DNA from: Olavius algarvensis associated proteobacterium Delta 3
Lineage (GTDB): Bacteria > Desulfobacterota > Desulfobacteria > Desulfobacterales > CAFBRK01
NCBI GenBank assembly: GCA_903231505.1
Contig: CAFBRK010000330.1
Span: forward strand, 1-64,000
DNA length: 64,000 nt
Reading direction: 5' to 3'
The notes under the pieces: model-generated
Databases searched by the model: none
What the model was told of the DNA's origin: nothing
What the model saw: only the letters and a program-made list of their open reading frames with translations
In this document: one piece after another, positions 41,048 to 49,873 of the stretch
How the letters are laid out: every line of letters starts with the position of its first letter
How positions within the stretch are numbered: position 1 is the stretch's first letter
Position numbers and translations under genes: made by a program

Positions 41048-41266
41048 GGACAGCCTCCTGCGATCGACACGCGGAACAACGTTATGTGAGATATGCCCTC
41101 CGCTGCTGTGATCTCCACCGCACTGCCCGATAGGCCGCGCCCATATATCGGGCAGCACGGCGAATCGTCACATCGCCGTTGCGCACCGCGGGGCCGGGCC
41201 CGGGGATTCTGTGCAGAATGCCCGCCGGACCGCCCCGTGCAGATGACGATTTGTCTCAGGCCTGAA

Positions 41267-41808
41267 TTACGCGGAAAGCGCAATCTCGTGGTTGTGATTT
41301 ACTGTTTCCCAGTTGATGACCTCAAAAAAGGCGGCGATGTATTCAGGCCGCCGGTTTTGGTATTTAAGATAGTAGGCGTGTTCCCAGACATCCAGGCCCC
41401 CGTTGTGGACAACGACCCAGGTCCACCCGCTGCCAAATAACAGGGTTGCTGCTGATGTAAACTGATCTTTGAATGCATCAAAGCCCCCAAAGCTCTTTTG
41501 AACAGATTCGGCAAACGCGCCGTCTGGTTTGGTGCCTTTTTTCAGCAAGGGCCAGAAGAACGAGTGATTGGCGTGCCCCCCCCGTGGTTGCGGACCGCCG
41601 TGCGGATGTCCGCCGGAACCTCATCAAGACGTGAAATAAGCTCTTCTGCGGTTTTGTCTTGAAGATCCGGATACTTTTCAAGGGCTGTGTTGAGCTTGTC
41701 GATATATGTTTGGTGGTGCTTTGTATAATGAATCTCCATGGTGCGCCTGTCGATGTATGGTTCCAGGGCATCATAGGAATAGCCCAGTTTTGGGAGTGTA
41801 TGGTTCAT
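41267..41808 (-). pseudogene. Fe/Mn superoxide dismutase with a frameshift
   Basis: The N-terminal half (ATG 41808, HTLPKLGYSYDALEPYIDRRTMEIHYTKHHQTYIDKL in pieces) and C-terminal half (GFDAFKDQF, FGSGWTWVVVHNG, VWEHAYYLKYQN, YIAAFFEVINW) are both standard superoxide dismutase. They lie in different frames. The break is at a run of eight C (41576-41583, G on the coding strand) where nine would give the expected NHGGGHANHSFFW. All metal ligands are encoded across the two frames. Either the gene is freshly broken or one base was lost from the homopolymer during sequencing. Intact, it would detoxify superoxide in the cytoplasm. A Fur-box-like site lies upstream. Confidence 0.88.
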
Positions 41809-41826
41809 CGGGTTACCTCCGTGAAA

Positions 41827-41841
41827 TGAGAATCATTGTCA
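41827..41841 (-). promoter_or_regulatory. Fur-box-like operator upstream of the superoxide dismutase
   Basis: TGAGAAT-C-ATTGTCA matches the 7-1-7 Fur consensus TGATAAT-N-ATTATCA at 12 of 14 arm positions and ends 18 bases before the start codon. The rest of the 384-bp gap 41809-42192 shows no gene or other motif. Iron-dependent control of superoxide dismutase is known in many bacteria. Confidence 0.5.
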
Positions 41842-42192
41842 CTGTTCAGCCCTTGGCCGGCCCCGTGAAATCGCCGTTGAAACGCTTTCACGGAACCGTC
41901 GACCACGAGCTGCCGTTAACGCCGGACGGCTGCCGCCCGGTCCCGAAAATTAATCATGAATAAACGCCTTACAACGGCGTCTCCGGCGATCTTGCGACAG
42001 CCCCCGTGAAAAGATCCCTTGTCGTGGTTCACTACCCCGGCACGTTGTATTCAGTGAGCAGATATGTTAGGCCGTATTCGATCAAGCCTTTAGTAATAAA
42101 GGTTTCCGGTGGCTGTCGCTTTCAAGCAAAGGGAATCCCGGCATCTGCGGAATTTTCAGAATGGGAAAGCATAACTATCAGGATCGGAACCG

Positions 42193-42888
42193 ATGGAACT
42201 TCGGTGCAGCGAGCTTTCATTCACGTACCCGGGAACGACAATTGAGCTGTTCGATCGGCTGTCGTTCACCATGGGGCAGCCTGGATTTCATGCCCTGATT
42301 GGGCCCTCCGGGGTCGGCAAGACATCTCTGGCTCGGATGATCACCGGTGATATTACCGGTTTTTCCGGAGTACTGGAGACGGACGGCATGCAGGGCCTGC
42401 TCTATTCCTACAACCTGGAACGGCTTCCGGGCTGGTCGGGTGTGGGTAAACACCTTGAGAAGATTACTCCCCCCGGAAAACACTCCCTCAGGGACGATCT
42501 CATAGAGGTCTTCGGAATCCGCAGCGTAACCAGAGCCCGATTTTCCCAGTTGTCCCTGGGCCAGCAAAATCGGGTCAATCTCATCCGATCCCTGCTCCAG
42601 GACTTCCATCTGCTCATCATGGATGAGAGCCTGGCCAATGTCGATGAAATGACCCGGGAAACCATCCTCCTGAAAATTAAAGATCTGTTTCCGGACACCT
42701 TTTTTCTTTATATTTCCTACAACGTGATCGAAGTGTCGAAGTTCTGTGCAGGTATTCTGGTGTTTCGGGGCCCGGGAAAATCTCCCCAGGCCGTTACGGT
42801 GCCTGGGCAGGACTATCGTATCGGCAGAACTCTGGACAAGGACCGGCTTGAGGGGACGATGCTGGAGGTGATGAATGCCGCTGCATAG
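42193..42888 (+). CDS. ABC transporter ATP-binding protein (nitrate/sulfonate/taurine type)
   Basis: The 231-residue ATPase has Walker A GPSGVGKTS (37-45), signature LSLGQQNR (120-127, in place of LSGGQ) and Walker B LLIMDESLANVD (140-151). The D-loop is degenerate (ANVD). It is shorter and more divergent than SsuB/TauB. It overlaps the permease start by 14 bases, so translation is coupled. With the permease and the binding protein further downstream it forms an NMT1/SsuABC-like importer whose substrate is unknown (sulfonate, HMP-like pyrimidine, or other small anion). Confidence 0.9.
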   Translation: MELRCSELSFTYPGTTIELFDRLSFTMGQPGFHALIGPSGVGKTSLARMITGDITGFSGVLETDGMQGLLYSYNLERLPGWSGVGKHLEKITPPGKHSLRDDLIEVFGIRSVTRARFSQLSLGQQNRVNLIRSLLQDFHLLIMDESLANVDEMTRETILLKIKDLFPDTFFLYISYNVIEVSKFCAGILVFRGPGKSPQAVTVPGQDYRIGRTLDKDRLEGTMLEVMNAAA

Positions 42889-43627
42889 GCGCATCTACCA
42901 GTTCCTGATAATCTACTTTCTCGGTCTCAGCGGCCTGATGTTGATAAAGTATTCGGTGGGCCTCTCCGACTACGTGATACCGGGCCCGGCGGATGTGTGG
43001 GAAACCTGGGGCACGGTGTGGCGGCGGTACATGCGGGATGTGGTCAACACACTGTTGGTGGCCATGGTCGGCCAGGTGATCTCCGTGTTTCTGGCCGGTC
43101 TGGTAGGGATTTTCGGGCGCCGTGCCACCTGGCTGGGCAACTTCATCAAAGTCGCCGCCTACAACGTCCAGGCGTATCCCATTGTTGCACTGGCACCCAT
43201 ATTGTTTATCCTGCTGGGTGACGGTATTTTTACCCGATTGCTGATCGCAGCCATGATTTGTTATTTTCCGGTACTGCTTTCGGTTATCGGCATCATGTCT
43301 GAGCCGGTCACGGAGATCGAGCACTTCTACCGGGTCACCGGGCGCCTGCGATGGCAGCTCGAAGTGAAGATTCGTGCCTTCGAGAATCTCACGAAACTCA
43401 CCACCGTGATCGCCGGCAGTGCTACCCTGGCATTTGCGGGAACGATTGTGGCCGAATTCATAGCGGCCAATGCAGGTATTGGGTACAGTATTCGCATTGC
43501 CCTTTACCAGAGCGATTTATCTAAAATACTTGTCGCACTGTTTCTGATCGGTATTGTGCTGTCCATATATCAGGGGTTGCTCGAAGTGCTGGGCCGTGTT
43601 GTTCAGCGAACGTGGGCGGGGACATAA
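42875..43627 (+). CDS. ABC transporter permease (SsuC/TauC type)
   Basis: The 250-residue inner-membrane protein has about six spans. The cytoplasmic coupling loop is of EAA type (EIEHFYRVTGRLRWQLEVKIRAFENLTKL). The opening YVIPGPADVWETWGTVWRRYMRDVVNTLLVAM and GTIVAEFIAANAGIGYSIRIALYQ are typical of nitrate/sulfonate/taurine permeases. It overlaps the ATPase gene. Downstream, 520 bp of low-complexity repeats separate it from the binding-protein gene, an unusual break for a transporter operon. Confidence 0.92.
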   Translation: MPLHRRIYQFLIIYFLGLSGLMLIKYSVGLSDYVIPGPADVWETWGTVWRRYMRDVVNTLLVAMVGQVISVFLAGLVGIFGRRATWLGNFIKVAAYNVQAYPIVALAPILFILLGDGIFTRLLIAAMICYFPVLLSVIGIMSEPVTEIEHFYRVTGRLRWQLEVKIRAFENLTKLTTVIAGSATLAFAGTIVAEFIAANAGIGYSIRIALYQSDLSKILVALFLIGIVLSIYQGLLEVLGRVVQRTWAGT

Positions 43628-44128
43628 CGGCAGGTATTGGGTACTGGGTATTCGGTGCTGGATAGGTACACGGCCCCGGGTCATCGGTATCGATACTGGA
43701 TGCTGGATGCTTGATACTGGATGCTGGATGAGCTGAAAGCTGAAAGGATTCAGGGCTCAGGGCTACGGGCACAGGGATCAGGGCACAGGGCTAAAGGCAC
43801 AGGGCAGGGGGCTTAAGGTGCAGGGCTCAAGGCTTGCCCGCCTTTGGCGGGGTGGAGGACAGAGGGCAACTGACCGATGTCGGAGGTCAGAGGTCGGAGG
43901 TCAGAGGGCAGGTGTCGGGTTTCAGGATTCAAGATCCAGGATACTGGATGGATGTCTCATGGGGTGGAAACTGATTGATTGTCTTTCATATCCTGAATCC
44001 TGAGTCTTGGATCTTGTATCCGAGTATAACCGGCAAACCCTTCGACAGGCTCAGGACAGGCGGGCTAACTGGCAAACCGGCAAACGGGCCCACGGGCTAA
44101 CGGGCCCACGGACCCGCGGGCATCATCG
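43628..44128 (+). repeat. mosaic array of short repeated words
   Basis: The region is built of successive runs: (GATACTGGATGCTGGAT-type) about 43640-43730, GCTGAAA twice, (CAGGGCTCAGGGCTACGGGC-type) 43748-43830, a CCCGCCTTTGGCGGGG hairpin near 43849, GGAGGTCAGAGGTC 43882-43910, CAGGATTCAAGATCCAGGAT near 43922, its inverse near 43990-44020, and (CGGGCTAACGGGCCCAC-type) 44060-44115. No coding signal is visible. A sister array occurs at 63818-63955. Confidence 0.85.
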
Positions 44129-44146
44129 TTGCCCCAGGAGACCGCA

Positions 44147-45154
44147 TTGAGACGATATCTGCAAATCGCTGTACTTTTTTTCTTCATCTGCCTGCCCTGG
44201 GGAATGGGAGGACCAACGCCTGTCCAGGGCTCGGAACAGCTTCAGCCGGTGACATACCGACTCAAATGGCTTTTTAACGTGAGCGTCGCCGGGGACCTGT
44301 ATACAGATGCCACCGGCATTTTTCGAAAGAACGGACTCGATGTCACCACAAAGGAAGGGGGGCCGGAACGGGACGCCATCAAGGAACTGGAAATGGGGTA
44401 TGCGGATTTCGGTGTGGCGTCGGCGGATCAGGTCATCCGGGCACGGGCCAAGGGGGCGCCGGTGGTGGTCCTCGCACAGCTGTTTCAGACCAACCCACTC
44501 CAGTGGATATATTATCCGGATCGTTTTACAATTCATCGCCTCGCCGATCTCCGTGGGAGAGTCCTTGGTGTCACGTTTGGCGGCAACGATGAAGCCATCC
44601 TCAGGACGCTTCTGTCCAAGGGGAAAGTGGGTGAACGGGATGTCACCCTCTTCAGCGTTCGATATGACTACACCCCGTTTTACCGCAAGCGGGTCGATAT
44701 CTGGCCGGTTTACCGCAATGCCCAGGGGGTCATCCTGGCCGATAAACTAGGGAGGGAAGGGGAGTCCGTCGCATTTCTCAATCCGGCCGCGTTCGGCGTC
44801 ATTTTTGTGGCAAATTCGGTGGTTACCGCTGAACGGACCGCAAGGGAGAATCCGGATCTGGTACGTCGCTTTATCCGGGGGCTGATGAGGGGCTGGACAG
44901 AGGCCATGCACATGGACAACCATCGTGCCGTTCTCTATCTCCTTCAACGCCATGACCCGGACACGCCACGCCACGTGCTTGACGCCCAGCTGGCGATTAC
45001 CCGCCGGATGATCCAGCCGACGCCGGAATTTTCCATCGGGAAGCTGGATGTAAACGGATGGCGGCAAACCGAAGCCATCATGGTGAAACAGAAACTGATC
45101 GGTTCTCCGGTCGCGATTGAAAAGACGTTTCGACCAGAGTTTCTAATTGAATAA
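44147..45154 (+). CDS. ABC transporter substrate-binding protein (NMT1/SsuA-like)
   Basis: The 335-residue protein starts at TTG 44147 after CAGGAG and has a signal peptide (LQIAVLFFFICLPWGMGG). The mature part is the NMT1/THI5/SsuA type: VTYRLKWLFNVSVAGDLYTDATGIFRKNGLDV (in pieces), GVASADQVIRARAKGAPVVVLAQLFQ, then GVTFGGNDEAILRTLL and the hinge with NPAAFGVIFVANSVVTAERTARENPDLVRRFI. It would deliver ligand to the permease upstream. The length and features fit the HMP-precursor/sulfonate group without settling the ligand. No lipobox, so it is free in the periplasm. Confidence 0.9.
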   Translation: MRRYLQIAVLFFFICLPWGMGGPTPVQGSEQLQPVTYRLKWLFNVSVAGDLYTDATGIFRKNGLDVTTKEGGPERDAIKELEMGYADFGVASADQVIRARAKGAPVVVLAQLFQTNPLQWIYYPDRFTIHRLADLRGRVLGVTFGGNDEAILRTLLSKGKVGERDVTLFSVRYDYTPFYRKRVDIWPVYRNAQGVILADKLGREGESVAFLNPAAFGVIFVANSVVTAERTARENPDLVRRFIRGLMRGWTEAMHMDNHRAVLYLLQRHDPDTPRHVLDAQLAITRRMIQPTPEFSIGKLDVNGWRQTEAIMVKQKLIGSPVAIEKTFRPEFLIE

Positions 45155-45242
45155 ACGTTTTCGAAAATCCTGCCAAACTCATTGTTTCTGAATAGAATTC
45201 CAGTATGTTGCGCTATTCCGGGTATCCGGGTATACTTAGAAC

Positions 45243-46211
45243 ATGGCGCGTAGCGAAACCGATACCCACGCCCGGTTCCGGTCTCTGTTGCAGAAGGCCG
45301 TTCGGCGGGGAAACGCCAATCTCGTTGTGACCACCTGTGCGCTCCTGGAAAGCCTTGGCACACGGGAGAGAAGCTGGATACGGGGCCGCGCCGCGATCAT
45401 AACCTTCGAAGAGGCCTGGCCGTTGGGTGTAAACTTGGTGTTCAACAAGCGGTTTCACAGCAAAGTGGCGGCCTTGGTCCGGGTTGCGCGTTCCCGGAAA
45501 TTGAAAGATGCTTCCGGTCTCGGGTTCCTGGCCTACGCACTTTTCGAAGATGATCCCTCGGTGCTGGATGGTTCAGAAGGGGACAGGGACCTGAAGATTG
45601 TCGCCAACGCCATTCGACGGCCCGATGCTTTCTGGAAATGGGTCATCCAACGGGGTGAGACCAGGGCACAGACGGCACTGATCCGGCATGCCTATGAGTT
45701 CCGGAGACTCGGTTTGCCGAGAGATAACGCCATTATCCAGGCTGCGGCGTACCTGGCAAGCACAGGGCCGGTCACCGAAATGGAAACGGCTGTCACAGAA
45801 GACAAAACGTTTCCGTACTGGGTGGCACTGGATCACCATACCCCCGAAGGAAGACGGACCCTGAAAGACATATCACGGGACCTTCACATTGAACTCCCCC
45901 AGCTCGAATGGATCGCTTTTTATTCGGAAGGCAATACGACCAATGACATGTGTTCCTCGCCTTGGTGGGATCGATATTGTGCGTGGCGGTTTCAAAAGAT
46001 AGGTATTCCGGCCGAGGAGGCGCCGCTGCTGTGGGTGCCGGTGCGGCCTCAGGTAATTGCGGCCCTGGAAGAAGAGAGCCGTCAACTCCACAAAGATATC
46101 TACCGTTGGAAGTTGGACCACAAGGATCGTATTCGAAACTTAAGACAGCAGGTCGATCTTTTTCTGAAGCACTTCGACGAGGTACGAAAAGATCAGCCGG
46201 AGATCTTCTAG
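45243..46211 (+). CDS. hypothetical all-helical protein
   Basis: The 322-residue protein is cytoplasmic and mostly helical. The first part (FRSLLQKAVRRGNANLVVTTCALLES, RSWIRGRAAIITFEEAWPLG) recalls the C-terminal collar domain of RarA/MgsA-like clamp-loader ATPases, and PDAFWKWVIQRGETRAQTALIRHAYEFRRLGLP supports a second helical bundle. There is no ATPase domain, so any link to replication-associated ATPases is a weak structural impression. A charged C-terminal coiled coil (EESRQLHKDIYRWKLDHKDRIRNLRQQ) ends it. The ATG at 45243 has only a weak ribosome binding site. Not otherwise recognised. Confidence 0.7.
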   Translation: MARSETDTHARFRSLLQKAVRRGNANLVVTTCALLESLGTRERSWIRGRAAIITFEEAWPLGVNLVFNKRFHSKVAALVRVARSRKLKDASGLGFLAYALFEDDPSVLDGSEGDRDLKIVANAIRRPDAFWKWVIQRGETRAQTALIRHAYEFRRLGLPRDNAIIQAAAYLASTGPVTEMETAVTEDKTFPYWVALDHHTPEGRRTLKDISRDLHIELPQLEWIAFYSEGNTTNDMCSSPWWDRYCAWRFQKIGIPAEEAPLLWVPVRPQVIAALEEESRQLHKDIYRWKLDHKDRIRNLRQQVDLFLKHFDEVRKDQPEIF

Positions 46212-46335
46212 CCTGGCCAATTTGATGAAATTTTATTGTCGTCGTTGTCATATATATTTTTCGACAGGGTGGAAACGGCCTGAAGTCCGCATTCTCCAGA
46301 GGCCAACGATCATTCCAAGTAACTGAGGGGCGCAG

Positions 46336-46366
46336 CCGCGTTTCATAAAGTTGTTGCACGATGTAT
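46336..46366 (+). repeat. copy of the palindromic start-codon-proximal element
   Basis: CCGCGTTTCATAAAGTTGT followed by TGC and ACGATGTAT matches the 25819-25862 element. It ends against the ATG of the kinase gene at 46368. Confidence 0.55.
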
Positions 46367-46367
46367 T

Positions 46368-48836
46368 ATGCCAAGTAAAAACGTATCCATCCTTCTTCTG
46401 ATCTCCCTCTTTGTGTTGAGTGTCGGGGTGGGTCCAGTCTCCGGTAACAGGGCCATAAAAGTCGGTGTGTACCAGAATTACCCCCTGACGTTCATCGAAG
46501 AAGACGGCACCGTAAGGGGATTTTTTATTGATATACTTGAGTATGTGGCCAAAAAAGAAAACTGGACCATCGAGTACGTCCCCGGAGTATGGAGCGAGTG
46601 TCTGAAGGATCTTAAAAATGGACGCCTGGACCTGCTGGGAGTGATTGCCTATTCCGAGCAGAGAGACAGCCATATCGACTACACCTATGAAAGCGTACTG
46701 ACCGAGTGGGCCCAGGTGTACGTTTCCGAAGGCTCCCGCATTGAGTCCATCCTGGACCTGAAGGACAAAAAAGTCGCTGTGCTTCACGATGATATGCACT
46801 TTGCCAATCTCCGAAGTCTCATTGCCCAGTTCGGTATCCAATGCCGGTTTGTCGAAGCCGTTGAGTATGAGGATATTCTCATGCTGGTGCAGTCAGGGCG
46901 CTGTCAGGCCGGCCTGGTCAGTAATTTCTACGGCAATCAGTATGCGCGCAATTACAGGGTCAAACGGACTCCGATTGTCCTGAGCCCCGAGCGGCTTTAT
47001 TTTGCAACTCCCGAAGGAACGAACCGGGAACTGCTGGACGCTCTGGACAGTGAGTTACGAAAACTCAAGGCCCAGGACGGATCTTTCTACCATAATTCAA
47101 TGGGCCGATGGCTGGAGCTTGGTGCCCATACCGTCTTTGATAAATGGCTTGGGTGGGGCATTTTCGGAGCGCTGGCATTCATGATGGTGTTTTTATCCAC
47201 CAGCATGATTTTAAGAGCGAAAGTAAAATCAAAAACCATTGAGCTGGTGGAAAAAAATCTGGAGCTGACGAGGGAGATCGACCAGCGTAAAACGGCGGAA
47301 GAAGCACTCGGTGAAAGTGAAGAGAAATTCTCCAAGCTGTTTGAAACGAGTCCAATCTGGATGGTTTTGGCAACGCTGGGAGAAGGACGGTATGTCGAAG
47401 TCAACGAGGCCTTTATCCGGGACACCGGGTATCTCAAAGAAGAGGTCTTGGGTCGCAGGGCCACCGATTTCGGATTGTGGCCGGATCCGGTACAACGTGA
47501 TCAGGTGATTCATTACCTGATGGAAACCGGGAGTCTGGATGCCTATCCCATCAAATTCCGGATGAAAGACGGATCGGTCAGGGATTTCCTGTGGTCCGCA
47601 CGGGTTGTCGATTTCAACGAGGAGCCGTGTACGTTGAGCGGGTTGATCGATGTGACCGATCGCGTCAAATCCGAGAAGGAAAAAGAGAGGCTGCTCATCC
47701 AACTGGAGCAGGTGCGCCGCTATGAGGCCATCGGCACCCTGGCCGGAGGCATCGCCCACGATTTCAATAATCTGCTGATGGGGATCCAGGGAAACATCTC
47801 CCTGGCGCTTCAGGAGATCCACCCGGACACCCCCGTGGGCGAACGGCTGCGTAACATCGAGAGCTATATCCAAAATGCAACGGATTTAACCAAGCAGCTT
47901 CTCGGATTTGCCCGGGGCGGAAAGTACGAGGTCAAAGCGAGCAGCATTAATCAGCTGATCGAAAAAAGCGCGGTGATGTTCGGAAGAACGAAAAAGGAAA
48001 TCTCCCTCCAACTCGATCTGGAAAGACCCATATGGACGGTGGAAATCGATCGCGGGCAGATCGAACAGGTGTTGCTGAATCTTTTTGTGAACGCATGGCA
48101 AGCCATGCCGGAGGGCGGCGATCTGCACATTCAGACCCGGAACATCACCCTCCAGGCCACCCATACAAAACAGTACGTCATCCATCCGGGACCATACGTC
48201 AAAATAGACGTCTCCGATACCGGCGTGGGAATGGATGAACGCGTCCAGAAACGGATCTTCGATCCGTTCTTCACCACCAAAGAAAAAGGACGCGGGACGG
48301 GGCTGGGACTGGCTTCTGCGTATGGGATTATAAAAAATCACCACGGATACATTGAGGTATACAGCCGTAAGGGAGAAGGCACCCGGGTCAGCATATTTTT
48401 ACCGGCATCGGAAAAAGAGGTGGTCACTGAAAAACCGGTTCGTGAAAAAATCGACAGGGGGTCCGGTAGTGTAATGCTTGTGGATGATGAGCAGATGGTC
48501 CTCGATGTCGGCAGGGAAATGCTGCAACGCCTTGGCTTTACCGTCACCACGGCCGCTTCCGGCCGGGAGGCATTACGGATTTTCGAGGCATCACCCGACC
48601 GGATTGATCTGGTGATCCTGGATCTGATTATGCCGCATATGAGCGGTGGTGAAACTTACGACAGGATTCGGGAAGCTGATCAGGAGGTTAAAGTACTTCT
48701 TGCCAGCGGATATAGTCTGGACGGTCATGCCAAGCAGATTCTCGATCGCGGCTGCAGTGGCTTTATCCAAAAGCCGTTCAATATGGAGCAGCTATCCAAC
48801 AAGATCAGTGAGGTGCTGAAAACCGGAAGGCCCTGA
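46368..48836 (+). CDS. hybrid histidine kinase with periplasmic SBP_bac_3 sensor
   Basis: The 822-residue membrane kinase has a signal/anchor, a periplasmic binding-protein type 3 sensor (about 28-235, opening IKVGVYQNYPLTFIEEDG), a membrane span (near 265-285), a coiled-coil, PAS (about 320-440) and a HisKA domain with phospho-acceptor H464 (GGIAHDFNN). These are followed by a GHKL ATPase (NLFVNAWQAMPEGG, DTGVGMDE, GTGLGLAS) and a receiver with phospho-acceptor D752. The binding domain suggests an amino-acid-like ligand. No response regulator is adjacent. It complements the tandem-SBP plus kinase pair at 13-17 kb. Confidence 0.94.
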   Translation: MPSKNVSILLLISLFVLSVGVGPVSGNRAIKVGVYQNYPLTFIEEDGTVRGFFIDILEYVAKKENWTIEYVPGVWSECLKDLKNGRLDLLGVIAYSEQRDSHIDYTYESVLTEWAQVYVSEGSRIESILDLKDKKVAVLHDDMHFANLRSLIAQFGIQCRFVEAVEYEDILMLVQSGRCQAGLVSNFYGNQYARNYRVKRTPIVLSPERLYFATPEGTNRELLDALDSELRKLKAQDGSFYHNSMGRWLELGAHTVFDKWLGWGIFGALAFMMVFLSTSMILRAKVKSKTIELVEKNLELTREIDQRKTAEEALGESEEKFSKLFETSPIWMVLATLGEGRYVEVNEAFIRDTGYLKEEVLGRRATDFGLWPDPVQRDQVIHYLMETGSLDAYPIKFRMKDGSVRDFLWSARVVDFNEEPCTLSGLIDVTDRVKSEKEKERLLIQLEQVRRYEAIGTLAGGIAHDFNNLLMGIQGNISLALQEIHPDTPVGERLRNIESYIQNATDLTKQLLGFARGGKYEVKASSINQLIEKSAVMFGRTKKEISLQLDLERPIWTVEIDRGQIEQVLLNLFVNAWQAMPEGGDLHIQTRNITLQATHTKQYVIHPGPYVKIDVSDTGVGMDERVQKRIFDPFFTTKEKGRGTGLGLASAYGIIKNHHGYIEVYSRKGEGTRVSIFLPASEKEVVTEKPVREKIDRGSGSVMLVDDEQMVLDVGREMLQRLGFTVTTAASGREALRIFEASPDRIDLVILDLIMPHMSGGETYDRIREADQEVKVLLASGYSLDGHAKQILDRGCSGFIQKPFNMEQLSNKISEVLKTGRP

Positions 48837-48879
48837 AGAAACGTTGAAACCAATCGCGTATCCATGTTGGGACACCGTT

Positions 48880-49365
48880 TCATGGCAGGTTCGGAAATCC
48901 CGAAGCTGTCATGATGAAGTACTCTACATCATCCGGGTGAATCATGTCCTCGGGAACGGCCCAATTACGGACCGACATGCCGGCCTGGTGGACGGTGCCG
49001 GGATCGCCTGATACGAGCGGATGCCACCAGTGGAGGTCGGCGCCTTCCGCCACCAGGCGATACGCGCAGGTTTTTGGAAGCCATCGGAATTGCACCGCGG
49101 TATCCGGCGTGAGCACCTGGCATCCCTTGACCAGGTAATGCCGTTTCACATAGGACTTGCAACGGCAGGTCCGGATATCGAGCAGGTAACAGGACACGTA
49201 AGTGTAAGCGGTTTTACCCGTTTTGGCGTTCTTGTATTTTTGAAGACAGCATCTTCCGCACCCGTCACACAATGCCTCCCATTCCTCGGAGGTCATGTGA
49301 TCAAGGGATTTGCGTTTCCAGAAAGGCTCTTCGCTGCAATCTTTGGGTCCTGTGTTATCCGACAT
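48880..49365 (-). CDS. YcgN-family (UPF0260) cysteine cluster protein
   Basis: The 161-residue protein is the YcgN/UPF0260 type: FWKRKSLDHMTSEEWEALCDGCGRCCLQK in pieces, with further cysteines in CYLLDIRTCRCKSYVKR and LPKTCAYRLVAEG, and the ending WAVPEDMIHPDDVEYFI. The cysteines probably bind metal. The role is unknown, although the family is conserved across proteobacteria. It starts at ATG 49365 and is followed on the same strand by other single genes. It is one of three cysteine-cluster proteins in this window. Confidence 0.9.
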   Translation of the reverse strand: MSDNTGPKDCSEEPFWKRKSLDHMTSEEWEALCDGCGRCCLQKYKNAKTGKTAYTYVSCYLLDIRTCRCKSYVKRHYLVKGCQVLTPDTAVQFRWLPKTCAYRLVAEGADLHWWHPLVSGDPGTVHQAGMSVRNWAVPEDMIHPDDVEYFIMTASGFPNLP

Positions 49366-49416
49366 GCCTGCTCTCCGGAGCGATCCCTGCTCAAACGATT
49401 TAATGAAAGACTCGGA

Positions 49417-49614
49417 TCAAGGGCGTTTTCCGCTCTCCTGAAACGCCCGCACGCTATTCCGATCGATCCGGATGGCGCCGTTTTCACGGATCGCCCCCAA
49501 CTCTCCCCAATCGATCAAATCATAAACGACCTTTCGGCCGATCCCCAGGCATTTTGCAGCTTCCGGGACACTCATGAATAAATCGGATCTTTCTCGATGA
49601 TGATGTTTAACCAT
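49417..49614 (-). CDS. excisionase/MerR-like helix-turn-helix protein
   Basis: The 65-residue protein carries the helix-turn-helix of the excisionase family (MSVPEAAKCLGIGRKVVYDLIDWGELGAIRENGAIRIDRNSVRAFQ, read in parts), as in short DNA-binding 'helix-turn-helix domain' regulators. ATG 49614 follows AGAGG; an internal ATG at the MSVPEA segment could also be used. No integrase or prophage gene lies nearby, so it need not be an excisionase. Likely a small transcription factor. The SOD/YcgN genes around it are unrelated. Confidence 0.82.
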   Translation of the reverse strand: MVKHHHRERSDLFMSVPEAAKCLGIGRKVVYDLIDWGELGAIRENGAIRIDRNSVRAFQESGKRP

Positions 49615-49646
49615 ATGTGAATGCCTCTTTTCGGTAAGGTCTGTTC

Positions 49647-49783
49647 TATAGTGGTTGTCCTAAATATGTTCCGTTTGAACATAGTGAGTTTCTGTTAACC
49701 CGATTCCGATACCGATGACTCGGCAGCTTTCAACCGCATCAACACTCCGCAAATCGGAACGCAATTGTGCCGATCGCCATAAT
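49647..49783 (-). repeat. inverted MITE-like element (137 bp)
   Basis: Begins TATAGTGGTTGTCCTAAATA and ends near CGATCGCCATAATA, whose complement resembles the left end of the 287-bp copy. The interior has GATTCCGATACCGATGAC, shared with 13.3 and 55.5 kb copies. It accounts for half of the gap 49615-49873. Confidence 0.6.
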
Positions 49784-49873
49784 AACACCCATTGTAGATT
49801 CTCTGAGGGTGTTGTCAACCGTGCGGCTGCGCAGTCAAAGCATCGGATATACCCGGAAACGGTGCCGGGAACG

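Noticed and set aside
41809..42192. TPP or other riboswitch before the NMT1-like importer
   Set aside because: None of the conserved TPP sequence blocks could be found.
43628..44128. Possible CRISPR array
   Set aside because: The repeats are short words of changing sequence without spacers of constant length and there are no cas genes.
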